In this document: piece after piece, positions 1-9,037 of the stretch | Layout: each line of letters starts with the position of its first letter | How positions within the stretch are numbered: the first letter of the stretch is position 1 | Source: Hyphomonadaceae bacterium UBA7672 | Lineage (GTDB): Bacteria; Pseudomonadota; Alphaproteobacteria; Caulobacterales; Hyphomonadaceae | DNA: 64,000 nucleotides | Reading direction: 5' to 3' | Assembly (NCBI GenBank): GCA_002483135.1 | Contig: DLHI01000035.1 | Span: 370,448-434,447 of the forward strand | Made by a program: the position numbers and the translations under genes | The notes under the pieces: model-generated | Told to the model about the DNA's origin: nothing | The model's database searches: none | The model's input: only the letters and a program-made list of their open reading frames with translations

Positions 1-1371
1 GCCAATCCCGACAGCTATCGCTACAAGGGCAAGTGGGAGTCCATGACCGTGGTGCGCGAAACCATCGAGGTGAAGGGTGAGGCGCCGCGCGAGGTTGAGC
101 TGAAATTCACACGGCATGGACCCGTGCTGTCGCAGGATTCAGGCAAGCGCCGGGCCTTCGCGATGCGCAGCGTGTGGTTCGAGCCTGGTGTCGCCGGCTA
201 TTTCGGTTCCACGCGGCTGACGCATGCGAAGTCGTGGGAGGATTTTAGGGATGCGAGCAATCATTGGGGAGCGCCGCCGCTGAACCTTGTCTATGCGGAC
301 GTCAACGGGAATGTCGGCTGGGCCGCGTCCGGGCGTACGCCGGTGCGCAAGAACTGGGACGGACTGATGCCCGTGCCGGGAGATGGGCGCTACGAATGGC
401 AGGGCTTCTTCGCGAAGGACCTGCTGCCGTCATCGTTCAATCCCGACGCAGGCTTCTTTGCCACCGCCAACGAGTTCAACCTGCCGGCGGACTATCCGGC
501 GGAAGAGCGCAAGGTGGCGTTCGAGTGGACCGACCCTTCCCGATCTAGCCGAATACACGAAGTGCTGCGCGCTGATCCGAAGGTCAGCCTGCTCGACTCC
601 ATGCGGCTGCAAACGGATTCGGTGAGCCCACAGGCGCGCCGGCTGATTGCTGTCATGAAGGAAGTTCCGGGCGGAACGATGGGGATGAATGTCGACCATG
701 CGCTGAAGTTGCTGACGGCGTGGGATGGCAACCTCACCATCGATAGCCCTGCTGCTGCGATCTACGAGACGTGGGCTAACAAGTATCTGGGCAAGGCCGT
801 TGTTGCGCGCGTGACGCCGGAAGCTGCGCGCGCGCTTGTCGGCGCCGGACATCTGGAAGCGATTGTTCGCTACCTCGAAAATCCGGACACACGCCTCGGC
901 GCCAATCCGCGTGAGGCCCGGGCGGAAATCATGCTGCAGTCACTGAAGGCTGCGACGGAAGAGCTGGAGCAGCGTTTGGGACCAGATCCCCATTCATGGG
1001 CGTGGGGGCGGCTCCATGTGGCGCAGTGGGAGCCGGCCGTCAGTGTGATCGCTGATCCGCAGGCGAAAGCGCAGATGACGGTAGGGCCGTTGCCGACGCC
1101 GGGGTCTTCCTCGACGCCGCGTGCGCAGACCTGGAATCCCGCGAACTTTACCGTGACAGCAGGAGCTTCGGTGCGTTTCGTGTTCGATGTCGGCGCGTGG
1201 GACAATTCAATGTTCATCAACACGCCGGGCCAATCGGCGGACCCCAACAGCTCGCACTATCGCGACCTATTCCCCCTCTGGGCCGAAGGCGGCTACGCGC
1301 CGCTGCCGTTCAGCCGCGAGGCGGTCGACCGAGCTGCAAGACGCGTGATCACCCTGAAGCCGGCAGGATAG
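1..1371 (+). CDS. Penicillin acylase family protein, C-terminal part (5' end outside window)
   Basis: The reading frame is open from base 1 and enters from upstream, so only the last 456 codons are visible; the ATG at 43 is internal. The visible part looks like the beta-chain of N-terminal-nucleophile penicillin/acyl-homoserine-lactone acylases: the TRHGPVL strand, then GNVGWAASGRTPVR, a PVPGDGRYEWQGF segment, ATANEFNLP and SRIHEVL, in the usual order. Members are made as precursors, cut autocatalytically at a Ser that becomes the nucleophile, and exported to the periplasm; the Ser and signal peptide lie upstream of the window. The substrate (beta-lactam, N-acyl-homoserine lactone or other amide) cannot be told. 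Its stop overlaps the convergent gene ending at 1349 by 23 bp. Confidence 0.85.
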   Translation, partial: ANPDSYRYKGKWESMTVVRETIEVKGEAPREVELKFTRHGPVLSQDSGKRRAFAMRSVWFEPGVAGYFGSTRLTHAKSWEDFRDASNHWGAPPLNLVYADVNGNVGWAASGRTPVRKNWDGLMPVPGDGRYEWQGFFAKDLLPSSFNPDAGFFATANEFNLPADYPAEERKVAFEWTDPSRSSRIHEVLRADPKVSLLDSMRLQTDSVSPQARRLIAVMKEVPGGTMGMNVDHALKLLTAWDGNLTIDSPAAAIYETWANKYLGKAVVARVTPEAARALVGAGHLEAIVRYLENPDTRLGANPREARAEIMLQSLKAATEELEQRLGPDPHSWAWGRLHVAQWEPAVSVIADPQAKAQMTVGPLPTPGSSSTPRAQTWNPANFTVTAGASVRFVFDVGAWDNSMFINTPGQSADPNSSHYRDLFPLWAEGGYAPLPFSREAVDRAARRVITLKPAG

Positions 1372-2311
1372 TGCCGCGGTACGGCACTCCGTCGCCGATG
1401 ATGTAGTCGTTGACATGACCGCGAAACCGGCGGCCGCCGAGTTCGACGTTGACCATGTGGCCGCGCCAGGTGTTGCCGACCATTGGCAGCGTGTAGGCCT
1501 GCACGACACTCGCTTCGCCGCCAAGCTCGCGGCCGTCGGCGAGAGTCACGCTTATGGCGCGATGTGGCGCGGGTGGGTCGATGACGACGGCGGAGACTTC
1601 GGTCGCCTTGTCCCCTTCGAGAAGATAGCCCTCGCGCCGACGCGCGGTGATCAACATCGTGGAGGCCGCGCCATCACCCCAGAGCGTCATATAGCAGAAG
1701 GCGGCGGTGAAACGTGGATTGGTCTGGCCCTGTTCATGGAACTGGGCTGGCCCCGAGAATTCGACGCGCCTGCCGTTTATCGTCACCGTGGCAAGGCCCT
1801 TTCCGAACACTTCGGTGCGGCCTTTGTTGAGACCGGAATAGAGGCGCTCAGGCGAGAATGCGATGGTCGCCTCCATGCGCTGGTCGCCATTGCCAAAGGC
1901 TGAAGTGGCGGATTTGCGCGCCAGGCAGGCGCCGCTGACCATTGCCGATGTCGGCGCGCTGACCTTCCCTTTGCGCTCGAACACCAGCGAGTTCGCGGCG
2001 TCTGCGTAGCGAACACTGTCGCCGTCAACGACGGTGGCGTCGGTTCCGCTGGGAGCAATGTGATTCACGAAGGAATAGAACTGCCCGTCGATGCGCGCGT
2101 GCATCCACAGCCATGCCAGGTCGAGCTGCGGATAGCGGCAGAGCCGCATGGTGAGGCGTTGCTCGCCGTCATCCGACGAAACGCCCGAATGTACGGACTC
2201 GCTCAGCGTTTCAATATTCGTGAACTGGGCATCAAGCGGCGGTCCGCCCGGCAGCGTCGCGCAAGCGCCGGCGGCGAGGGGAAGGAAAAGGGCGCTTCGT
2301 CTGGTCCACAT
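1349..2311 (-). CDS. Putative exported lipoprotein of unknown function, last gene of the CoA-ester operon
   Basis: This 320-residue protein begins MWTRRSALFLPLAAGAC, a short signal sequence with a twin arginine and a possible lipobox ending at Cys16, so it is probably exported and perhaps lipidated. The remainder is beta-rich with spaced Trp/His residues (WLWMHARI, FVNHIAPSG, GNTWRGHMVNVELGG). This is loosely like the lipocalin-fold AttH/CrtC (hydroxyneurosporene hydratase) group, but I cannot assign a family. It starts 26 bp after the CoA-transferase gene on the same strand and is likely the last cistron of that operon, so a role tied to that pathway (substrate binding or handling at the envelope) is an inference. 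The 3' end overlaps the acylase gene. Confidence 0.6.
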   Translation of the reverse strand: MWTRRSALFLPLAAGACATLPGGPPLDAQFTNIETLSESVHSGVSSDDGEQRLTMRLCRYPQLDLAWLWMHARIDGQFYSFVNHIAPSGTDATVVDGDSVRYADAANSLVFERKGKVSAPTSAMVSGACLARKSATSAFGNGDQRMEATIAFSPERLYSGLNKGRTEVFGKGLATVTINGRRVEFSGPAQFHEQGQTNPRFTAAFCYMTLWGDGAASTMLITARRREGYLLEGDKATEVSAVVIDPPAPHRAISVTLADGRELGGEASVVQAYTLPMVGNTWRGHMVNVELGGRRFRGHVNDYIIGDGVPYRGTILPASG

Positions 2312-2337
2312 ATCCGGTTTCCTCCGCCGTATTGTTC

Positions 2338-3576
2338 TTATGAGGGCAGTATTGTCTCGGCAGCGCGCGAAAGGAAGGGCTGGTGTTCGGGCGCCGCGAT
2401 GGCGATGAGCGCTTCGGCGCGTTCGCGGGGCGAACGGCCCTTGAGACGCGCGACACCGTACTCGGTGACAATCGCATCGGCGAGCGTGCCGGGGATGGTG
2501 GGCGAGGCGATCGTCGGCACGATGCGCGAGGCGCCGCCGCCAGCGGCCTGAAGGGCAATGATCGAGAGACCGTTCGGCGCGGCGGCGGCTCCCCTCATGA
2601 AGTCACTCGCGCCGCCGACGCTGCTGATCCTGCGGCTCATCCGCCATTCCAGGTTGAGATTGCCGGCCAGGTCCACCTCGATTGCCGAGCCGATGGAAAC
2701 AAAGCGCGGCAAGGCGGCGAGGACAGCGTGCGCGTGGGTCGCGCCGATGGAGGCGAGCGTGAAGTTCGAGAGCTTGAGCCAGTCGTGAAAGGGAGGGCCG
2801 CCCCAGGCGACGCCGGTGACATTGCCGGGCGCGCTGTCCAGCGCACCGGCCTCGGCCAGGGCTTGGAATTCCGGCGTGATGATCCCGCTGTGAACCCGCA
2901 ATCCGCGATGAAAGCGCAGCGCAGCGACGATGGCGGCGGGCGTATCGCCAATGCCAGACTGAATTATTGAGTCGTCAGGGATCAGTTCTGCGGCGTTGCG
3001 GCCGATGGCCTCGAGCGTGGTGTTCTTGGCGGAAGAGGGTGCAGGCGGCGGGGTGATCAGCGGCGCGCCTATCTCGATCGCGAGATCGATCCGATCGACC
3101 GGGATGGCCTCGGCTCCTGGCAGGAATGGCATGCGGGAATTGACGAAGGCTATGCATCGCCTGGAGCGGGGTGCGACGATCCCCGGAGTGTCGCATGCCA
3201 CTCCGAAGGAACAGAGGCCGCGACGGTCTGGCGGCGAGACATGAAGGATGGCTGCGTCAAAATCTGTGTTCCCCAGCGTTTCGCCGATCTGCGAATGGGG
3301 CATCGCATTGATCCGCGTGCGGCCCGTGGCGATCGAAGGCTCCAGCGCGGGCGAGGCCATGAAGGTCGTGAGGCGCACGTCGCCGGGAAGCGAGCCGTAA
3401 TCGTGGCGGTTGATGCCTGGGATCAGGCACGACCAGAAGTCGACGCCAGCGGCGACGCCCGGATCATCGCGCAGGGCGTCGTGAAGGTGCAGGCACTCGC
3501 CGGGCCCGCCCTGGAAGAAGATTCGCTGGCCGGACCGAAAGCTGCCGAGAACCTCGTGGATGGATGCAGTCTTCAC
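2338..3576 (-). CDS. Acetyl-CoA hydrolase/transferase family (family I CoA-transferase), candidate itaconate CoA-transferase
   Basis: The 412-residue protein starts at a GTG (3576) that overlaps the upstream lyase stop by 4 bp, giving translational coupling; a longer frame exists but its first 64 residues are Arg-rich and unlike the family. It fits the Cat1/4-hydroxybutyrate CoA-transferase family: SGIGDTPAAIVAAL near residue 207, then VHSGIITPEFQALAEAG, and a C-terminal segment with GGASDFMRGA. These enzymes move CoA from acetyl- or succinyl-CoA to a carboxylate through a glutamyl-CoA intermediate. The motif that normally reads H(S/T)E carries Gly231 instead of the catalytic Glu, so either a divergent subfamily or altered chemistry is expected. 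With the MaoC, CitE and acyl-CoA dehydrogenase neighbours it resembles Ict of itaconate degradation. Confidence 0.8.
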   Translation of the reverse strand: MKTASIHEVLGSFRSGQRIFFQGGPGECLHLHDALRDDPGVAAGVDFWSCLIPGINRHDYGSLPGDVRLTTFMASPALEPSIATGRTRINAMPHSQIGETLGNTDFDAAILHVSPPDRRGLCSFGVACDTPGIVAPRSRRCIAFVNSRMPFLPGAEAIPVDRIDLAIEIGAPLITPPPAPSSAKNTTLEAIGRNAAELIPDDSIIQSGIGDTPAAIVAALRFHRGLRVHSGIITPEFQALAEAGALDSAPGNVTGVAWGGPPFHDWLKLSNFTLASIGATHAHAVLAALPRFVSIGSAIEVDLAGNLNLEWRMSRRISSVGGASDFMRGAAAAPNGLSIIALQAAGGGASRIVPTIASPTIPGTLADAIVTEYGVARLKGRSPRERAEALIAIAAPEHQPFLSRAAETILPS

Positions 3577-4424
3577 GCGACGCCGGCCGCCTTGAGAAGT
3601 CGACGCGCGCGTTCGACCACCGGCTGGTCGATCATGCGGCCATTGTGCGAGACGACGCCATCGGCGCGCTGCTCCCATGCGGCGAGAATGGCCTGCGCCT
3701 CTGCGATGTCCGTCTCGCTGTGGCCGAAACACTGGTTCAGAACCGGCACCTGATTGGGGTGGATGCACATGGCGCCGGTGAGGCCGGCAGCGTGCGAGCG
3801 GCGGGCTTCCTCGGCGAAGGCGTCAAGGTCTGTGAAGTTGGCGATGCCACTGGCCATGCCAATGCCCATGATGCCGCGCGCGGCGGCGGCATAGGCGATA
3901 GCCTGTGCGGCGAGGCCCAACGACTGGGACGTCGGCGGGCGACCGAGAGACAGCGCGAAATCTTCGCTGCCGAGCGAGATGCCGATCAGGCGCGGGCCAT
4001 CTGCGATCGCGGTCACCCGCTCGAGCGCGCGCGGACTTTCAATTACGGCGACGACGCCGATCGCACCACGATCAAGTCCCTGCTCGTATTCCAGCGCATC
4101 CAGCATCGCGGAAAGGCTGTCGAGTTCAGCGGCCTGTTCCACCTTCGGCAGGACGACAGCCGTGAGGCCGGGACGGACGACCGCTTCGAGATCGTCCGCG
4201 AGGTAGTGCTCGTCATTGTTCACGCGGGCGGTCACAATGGCGCCGTGACCGTGCAGCGTTGTGATCGCATCAGTCGCCAGCATGCGTGCGGCAGCCTTGG
4301 CTTCGGGCTGGGTGGAGTCTTCCAGATCGATGATCAGCGCATCAGCGCCGCGCGTATGCGCCTTCTGCCAGCGCTGTGGCGCGGCGGCGGGAACGAAGAG
4401 CATGGAACGCCAGCCGGTGGTCAC
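3573..4424 (-). CDS. CitE-like CoA-ester lyase (HpcH/HpaI family), candidate citramalyl-CoA lyase
   Basis: This 283-residue TIM-barrel protein has the CitE/malyl-CoA lyase signatures in order: MLFVPAAAPQRWQKA at the N-terminus, LIIDLEDS near residue 35, VAVIESPRALE with the Glu metal ligand around 130, and GISLGSEDFALSLG with the Asp ligand around 150. Family members cleave or form 3-hydroxyacyl-CoA esters such as malyl-CoA, citramalyl-CoA or citryl-CoA with a divalent metal. The gene lies 23 bp after a MaoC-like hydratase and overlaps the CoA-transferase start. Activation, hydration and cleavage enzymes in one operon fit itaconate to pyruvate plus acetyl-CoA, with this enzyme as the lyase. 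The exact substrate is inferred from context. Confidence 0.85.
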   Translation of the reverse strand: MTTGWRSMLFVPAAAPQRWQKAHTRGADALIIDLEDSTQPEAKAAARMLATDAITTLHGHGAIVTARVNNDEHYLADDLEAVVRPGLTAVVLPKVEQAAELDSLSAMLDALEYEQGLDRGAIGVVAVIESPRALERVTAIADGPRLIGISLGSEDFALSLGRPPTSQSLGLAAQAIAYAAAARGIMGIGMASGIANFTDLDAFAEEARRSHAAGLTGAMCIHPNQVPVLNQCFGHSETDIAEAQAILAAWEQRADGVVSHNGRMIDQPVVERARRLLKAAGVA

Positions 4425-4447
4425 GTCGCACTCCCCCTGTCCAGTCC

Positions 4448-5269
4448 CTAGCCGACGCTGATCCGTCCCGACATGGCAACGTATCCCTCGGCGTCCGCGG
4501 CCCAGACATCTGCGCCGCTTGCCGTATCGACCAGATTCACGCTGAAGGGCGCAAGGTCAAATACTGGTCTTTGTGCGCGGAATACGAAAGACGCAATTCT
4601 GTCATGCGGTCGGTGCTGCCGGAAATGGTCCACCAGCAAGGTTGCCAGCAGCGGTCCGTGAACGACAAGGCCGGGATAACCCTCCTCGCGCATCGCATAG
4701 TCGCGGTCGTAGTGGATGCGGTGGGAATTGTACGTCAGCGCCGAAAAGCGGAACAGCAGCGCAGCTGTAGGATCAATCATGCGCGAGACCTGCGCCTCGC
4801 GGCGCTCGCCGGGCGGAAGCGGTTGGGCGTTTCCGCTTCTCTCACGGAAGACGATGTCCATCTCGTCGGTGACGCATAATGTTTCGCCAGCGAAGATGTC
4901 GTGGCGCAGGGTCAGAAAAACGAGGCGGCCAGTGCGTCCCGTCTTCTCCGAGACGTTCGCGATGGTGGTCACGCGGCGAATGGCGCCGCCGAAGGGGATA
5001 GGCGCGTGGAACGTCACGCGGCTGCCGGCGGCCATGCGCATGGGCAGGTCGATGGGCGGAACGATGCCGCCACGCAGGGGGTGGCCGTCCGGCCCGATCT
5101 CGGACTGCGGGCCCTGGGGCAGAAAGCAAAGCAGGTGACCCATCGGCGGGATGGCGTCGCGCTCGGGTGCACGATTGAGCAGGGCAGCGAGGCGCTGGAA
5201 GGGTTCGCGCGCGACAAGATCGTGCGCTGTTTCGCTGCGGCCGATCCAGTCTGTCGTGTTGGTGTGCAT
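4448..5269 (-). CDS. MaoC-like (HTD2/FAS1-type) acyl-CoA hydratase, candidate itaconyl-CoA or mesaconyl-CoA hydratase
   Basis: The 273-residue protein is a double-hotdog hydratase: an N-terminal FAS1-dehydratase-like half (to about residue 135) and a C-terminal half with FSALTYNSHRIHYDRDYA, which holds the Asn/His/Asp hydratase-2 signature. VHGPLLATLL follows, as in mesaconyl-C4-CoA and itaconyl-CoA hydratases. It would hydrate an enoyl-CoA to a 3-hydroxyacyl-CoA for the CitE-like lyase encoded 23 bp downstream. The gene begins 13 bp after the acyl-CoA dehydrogenase stop. Family assignment is solid; itaconyl-CoA as substrate is inferred from the operon. Confidence 0.82.
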   Translation of the reverse strand: MHTNTTDWIGRSETAHDLVAREPFQRLAALLNRAPERDAIPPMGHLLCFLPQGPQSEIGPDGHPLRGGIVPPIDLPMRMAAGSRVTFHAPIPFGGAIRRVTTIANVSEKTGRTGRLVFLTLRHDIFAGETLCVTDEMDIVFRERSGNAQPLPPGERREAQVSRMIDPTAALLFRFSALTYNSHRIHYDRDYAMREEGYPGLVVHGPLLATLLVDHFRQHRPHDRIASFVFRAQRPVFDLAPFSVNLVDTASGADVWAADAEGYVAMSGRISVG

Positions 5270-5282
5270 CGGAGGGCTTCAC

Positions 5283-6440
5283 CTAAAACGACTTTGGCAG
5301 GCCCAGCACATGTGTCGCCACATGGCTGAGGATCAGGTTCGTGGAGATCGGCGCGACCTGATAGAGCCGCGTTTCGCGGAATTTGCGTTCGATGTCGTAC
5401 TCCTCCGCGAACCCGAAGCCGCCGTGCGTTTGCACGCACATATCGGCGGCGTACCAGCTCGCTTCGGAAGCCGTCATCTTCGCCATGTTCGCTTCCGAGC
5501 CGCAGGGCTTGCCCGCCTCAAACAGCTGGGCCGCGTGATCGACCATCAGTGACGCGGCCGTAACCTGCACATGCGCGCGGGCAATTGGGAATTGCACGCC
5601 CTGGTTCTCGCCGATCGCGCGGCCGAAGACGGAACGGTCCCTGGCATAGGCAGCCGCACGGTCGATGAAGAAGCGCCCATCGCCGATGCATTCGGACGCG
5701 ATCAGGATGCGTTCGGCGTTCATGCCGTCGAGGATATACTTGAAGCCTGCGCCTTCTTTGCCGATCAGGTTCTCGGCGGGGACTTCGAGATTGTCGAAGA
5801 ACAGTTCGGTCGTTGCGTGGTTCAACATGGTGCGGACGGGCTTGATTGTCAGACCGCGCCCCTTCGCTTCACGCATGTCGACCAGAAGCACGCTCATGCC
5901 GTCAGATGTCTTGCCCTTGTCGTCGCGTGGGCTGGTACGGCAGAGGAGAACCATCAGGTCCGAATGTTCGGCGCGGCTGATCCAGATCTTGGAGCCGTTC
6001 ACCACATACCTGTCGCCAACTCTCTTCGCGAAGGTCTGGATGCGCGTGGTGTCCGTGCCGCTGGTCGGTTCGGTGACGCCAAACGCCTGCAGCCGGATTT
6101 CGCCGGTCGCGATCTTGGGCAACCACTTGTCCTTCTGCGCCTGCGAGCCGTGACGCAGCAGCGTGCCCATCGTGTACATCTGCGCGTGGCAGGCCGCGCC
6201 GTTCGCGCCGGAGCGGTGGATTTCCTCCAGCACGGCGCAGGCCGCCGAAAGGCCAAGGCCCGAGCCGCCATATTCGTCCGGTATCAGGACTGACAGCCAG
6301 CCCGCCTCGGTAAGCGCCTTCACGAACTCGGTTGGATAGGCGCGCTCGCGATCCAGGGCGCGCCAGTATGGGCCAGGAAACCGGGCGCACAACTTGCGCA
6401 CGGCGTCACGGATTTCGGGATGGGCCTGCGTCTCGCTCAT
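5283..6440 (-). CDS. Acyl-CoA dehydrogenase, first gene of the operon
   Basis: A 385-residue acyl-CoA dehydrogenase starting at ATG 6440 (MSETQAHPEIRD); an alternative in-frame start lies five codons upstream. It shows the FAD/substrate-binding segment FGVTEPTSGTDTTRI, the GSKIWISRA strand, and the C-terminal HGGFGFAEEYDIERKFRET region that contains the likely catalytic Glu. The enzyme oxidises a short or branched acyl-CoA to the enoyl-CoA with FAD and passes electrons to ETF. Pseudomonad itaconate clusters also carry an acyl-CoA dehydrogenase between the hydratase and CoA-transferase genes, which supports the operon interpretation, though its own substrate is unknown. The promoter must lie in 6441-6534, shared with the divergent MAPEG gene. 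Confidence 0.9.
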   Translation of the reverse strand: MSETQAHPEIRDAVRKLCARFPGPYWRALDRERAYPTEFVKALTEAGWLSVLIPDEYGGSGLGLSAACAVLEEIHRSGANGAACHAQMYTMGTLLRHGSQAQKDKWLPKIATGEIRLQAFGVTEPTSGTDTTRIQTFAKRVGDRYVVNGSKIWISRAEHSDLMVLLCRTSPRDDKGKTSDGMSVLLVDMREAKGRGLTIKPVRTMLNHATTELFFDNLEVPAENLIGKEGAGFKYILDGMNAERILIASECIGDGRFFIDRAAAYARDRSVFGRAIGENQGVQFPIARAHVQVTAASLMVDHAAQLFEAGKPCGSEANMAKMTASEASWYAADMCVQTHGGFGFAEEYDIERKFRETRLYQVAPISTNLILSHVATHVLGLPKSF

Positions 6441-6534
6441 GGCGCCAGTGTGCAACGCGTCTGGCCTTACGTCACGCCTTTGCTTGGAGGCGGATTGCGG
6501 TCAAGGTTGGGTCAGACGAGGGGAGGCTTCATCC

Positions 6535-7011
6535 ATGACAGACTTCAGCCTGCAGAATCCCGTGTTTGCGACCTATGTCGCTGCCGCGTGCATCATGATC
6601 CTGAAAGCCGTGGCGATGTCGTGGCTCACAGTCGTTCGCATGATGGGCGCGAATGCCGGCTTCCGGAATCCGGAGGACGGCAAGAAGACGCCGATGAACC
6701 CCAATCCCCAACCCGGCCAAGTCGGGCCGAATGAGCGCGTGGACCGTATCAGGCGCATCCACCTCAACGACCTTGAGAACATCCCGTTCTTCCTGGTCGC
6801 AGGGCTGCTCTATGTGACGACGAGGCCGGACCTCGCGATCGCACAGTGGCTGCTGTATGGATATGTCGTCTCGCGCCTGCTTCACTTTCTGGCGTATCTG
6901 ACCGCGCAGATCCACGAAGTGCGCGCCACGCTGTGGACGATTGGGTCGCTGATCCTGATCTACATGACGGGCGCAACGCTGGTGAAGGCGCTCGGCGGGT
7001 TAGGGGCATGA
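6535..7011 (+). CDS. MAPEG family membrane protein (microsomal glutathione S-transferase-like)
   Basis: The 158-residue protein starts at ATG 6535 behind a GGGGAGG ribosome-binding site. It has four predicted membrane helices (about residues 8-28, 78-97, 100-120 and 125-150). The loop sequence ERVDRIRRIHLNDLENIPFF is the hallmark of the MAPEG/MGST1 family, in which it helps bind glutathione. Eukaryotic members conjugate glutathione to electrophiles or reduce lipid peroxides; bacterial members are mostly uncharacterised, so detoxification is a family-based guess. The gene is divergent from the acyl-CoA dehydrogenase operon and stands alone. Confidence 0.88.
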   Translation: MTDFSLQNPVFATYVAAACIMILKAVAMSWLTVVRMMGANAGFRNPEDGKKTPMNPNPQPGQVGPNERVDRIRRIHLNDLENIPFFLVAGLLYVTTRPDLAIAQWLLYGYVVSRLLHFLAYLTAQIHEVRATLWTIGSLILIYMTGATLVKALGGLGA

Positions 7012-7135
7012 TCTCGCCTGGCGGCCGGGACAGAACTCCTGGAAGATTTGCTCTCGATTGTCGCTGGACGCGGCCTCGACTCTCGTACAAACTGTACCAA
7101 ATAGTATCAAGAATACGTCTCTAGGGGAGGCGACT

Positions 7136-9025
7136 ATGAAACGTATTGCACTGGCGCTTGGTGGAGCTGTTTGCGCGGCGGCTTTGCTCGCAGCATGCGG
7201 AGGCGAGGCGCCTGCGGCTCCTCCCGAACAGCAGGGAACGGCGGAGCGCCCGGCGCCCAATCCGCTGAACAATGCCTATTTCGGCGACCTCCACCTGCAC
7301 ACCCGCAACTCGTTCGACGCTTACATCTTCAACGTGCGCGCGTCGCCCGACGAGGCGTACGCCTACGCCAAGGGCGGTACGATCAAGCACGCCACCGGAT
7401 TCGAGATGAAGCTGAACTCGGGCCCGCTGGATTTCCTCGCGGTCACCGATCACTCCGAGTATCTTGGCGTGCTTCCGGCCATTGATACGCCCGGGGACCC
7501 CTATTCGAAGGTGCCGTTCGCGAAGGACCTGTTTGCAACTGATCCGACCGAGGTGATGGCCGCGTTCCGCATCTTCAGCAACTCGCTGCGCGCGGCCCAG
7601 AGGATGCCCGAGTTTGCGGACCAGCGTACCGTGAAATCGGCCTGGCACGACATCATCGATTCAGCCAACCGCAATTACGAGCCGGGCAAGTTCACCACGC
7701 TGATCGGCTACGAATTCACGTCCGCGCCGGAAGGCCGCAACCTGCACCGCAACGTGATCTTCTCTGGAGATACTGCGCCGGAGCTGCCGTTCACCGCGCT
7801 GGAGTCGCAGAACCCGGAAGAACTCTGGAAGTGGATGGACCAGCAGCGCGCGGCCGGGATGGAGTCTCTGGCCATCACGCACAACGGCAACGGCTCGAAC
7901 GGCACGATGTACGAGCGGACGCGGTGGGACGGGCAACCCGTGGACCGCCAGTGGGCGGAGCTGCGCGTGCGCAACGAGCCGCTGGCCGAGATCACGCAGG
8001 TGAAGGGCACATCGGAAACCCACCCGCTCCTGTCGCCGAACGATGAATTCGCCGGCTTCGAGATCATGGAGTGGTATATCGGCTCGACCCAGCCGATCAC
8101 CAAGTTCGATGGCGGCTATGTCCGCAAGGCGCTGAAGGACGGGATGGAGATCGAGGCGCAGGTCGGCGCCAACCCCTACAAATTCGGCTTCGTTGGCGCG
8201 TCGGACACACACAACGCGGCGGGCTCGTACGAGGAAGACAACTATCACTCCAAGGTCGGCATCCAGGACGCGACGCCCGAGAAGCGCGGATCGGCGCCGC
8301 CGACGGGCAAGACCTGGGACAACTACAAGCCCGACGATAACGTCGCGCGCTACGCGACCTGGGGTGCGTCGGGCCTGACTGGCGTGTGGGCGCCGGAGAA
8401 TACACGCGAGGAAATCTACGAGGCCCTCCGCCGCAAGGAGACTTTCGCGACATCCGGCCCGCGCATCCGTGTGCGGTTCTTCGCCGGTTACGGCATCGGG
8501 TCGCAGCCGCTGACCAGCGATGCAGGCGTCAAGAACGCTTACGCCAACGGCGTGGCGATGGGTGGCGATCTCGTCGGCCAGGCCACTGGCAAGCCCGACT
8601 TCCTCGTCATGGCGATGCGCGACGCCAACTCGGCGCCGCTGCAACGCCTGCAGATCGTGAAAGGCTGGGTCGATGCCAGCGGCAAGGCGCAGGAGAAGGT
8701 GTTCGACGTCGCCTGCTCCGACGGCGTGACGCTCGACACCCGCACGCATCGCTGTGCCGACAATGGCGCGACGGTGGACCTGAAGACTTGCTCGTTCAGC
8801 CAGGACAAGGGCGACGGGGAAATGGCGGCCGTCTGGTCGGACCCCGAATTCGATCCGAAACTGAACGCGCTCTACTATGTCCGCGTACTGGAGAACCCGA
8901 CCTGCCGCTGGTCGACATGGGATGCGATCCGTCTCGGGATCGAGCCGAACCCCGACCTCGAGACAACCATTCAGGAACGGGCCTACACGTCTCCGATCTG
9001 GTTCATCCCGACCAAGGCGAGCTAG
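7136..9025 (+). CDS. DUF3604 family lipoprotein (PHP-like putative metallohydrolase)
   Basis: The 629-residue protein starts at ATG 7136 after a strong AGGGGAGG site. Its N-terminus is a lipoprotein signal with LLAAC (Cys21). It continues with YFGDLHLHTRNSFDAY and AVTDHSEYLG, the metal-binding His/Asp pattern of the PHP-like DUF3604 family, and later SDTHNAAGSYEEDNYH and FATSGPRIRVRFFAGY, which are typical of the family. No substrate is known for DUF3604. The gene is followed after 12 bp by a parvulin-like isomerase gene and then a HupE/UreJ-like gene. I recall this trio as recurrent in marine Proteobacteria, which suggests a shared envelope process. Confidence 0.9.
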   Translation: MKRIALALGGAVCAAALLAACGGEAPAAPPEQQGTAERPAPNPLNNAYFGDLHLHTRNSFDAYIFNVRASPDEAYAYAKGGTIKHATGFEMKLNSGPLDFLAVTDHSEYLGVLPAIDTPGDPYSKVPFAKDLFATDPTEVMAAFRIFSNSLRAAQRMPEFADQRTVKSAWHDIIDSANRNYEPGKFTTLIGYEFTSAPEGRNLHRNVIFSGDTAPELPFTALESQNPEELWKWMDQQRAAGMESLAITHNGNGSNGTMYERTRWDGQPVDRQWAELRVRNEPLAEITQVKGTSETHPLLSPNDEFAGFEIMEWYIGSTQPITKFDGGYVRKALKDGMEIEAQVGANPYKFGFVGASDTHNAAGSYEEDNYHSKVGIQDATPEKRGSAPPTGKTWDNYKPDDNVARYATWGASGLTGVWAPENTREEIYEALRRKETFATSGPRIRVRFFAGYGIGSQPLTSDAGVKNAYANGVAMGGDLVGQATGKPDFLVMAMRDANSAPLQRLQIVKGWVDASGKAQEKVFDVACSDGVTLDTRTHRCADNGATVDLKTCSFSQDKGDGEMAAVWSDPEFDPKLNALYYVRVLENPTCRWSTWDAIRLGIEPNPDLETTIQERAYTSPIWFIPTKAS

Positions 9026-9037
9026 GGCCAGCAGACT

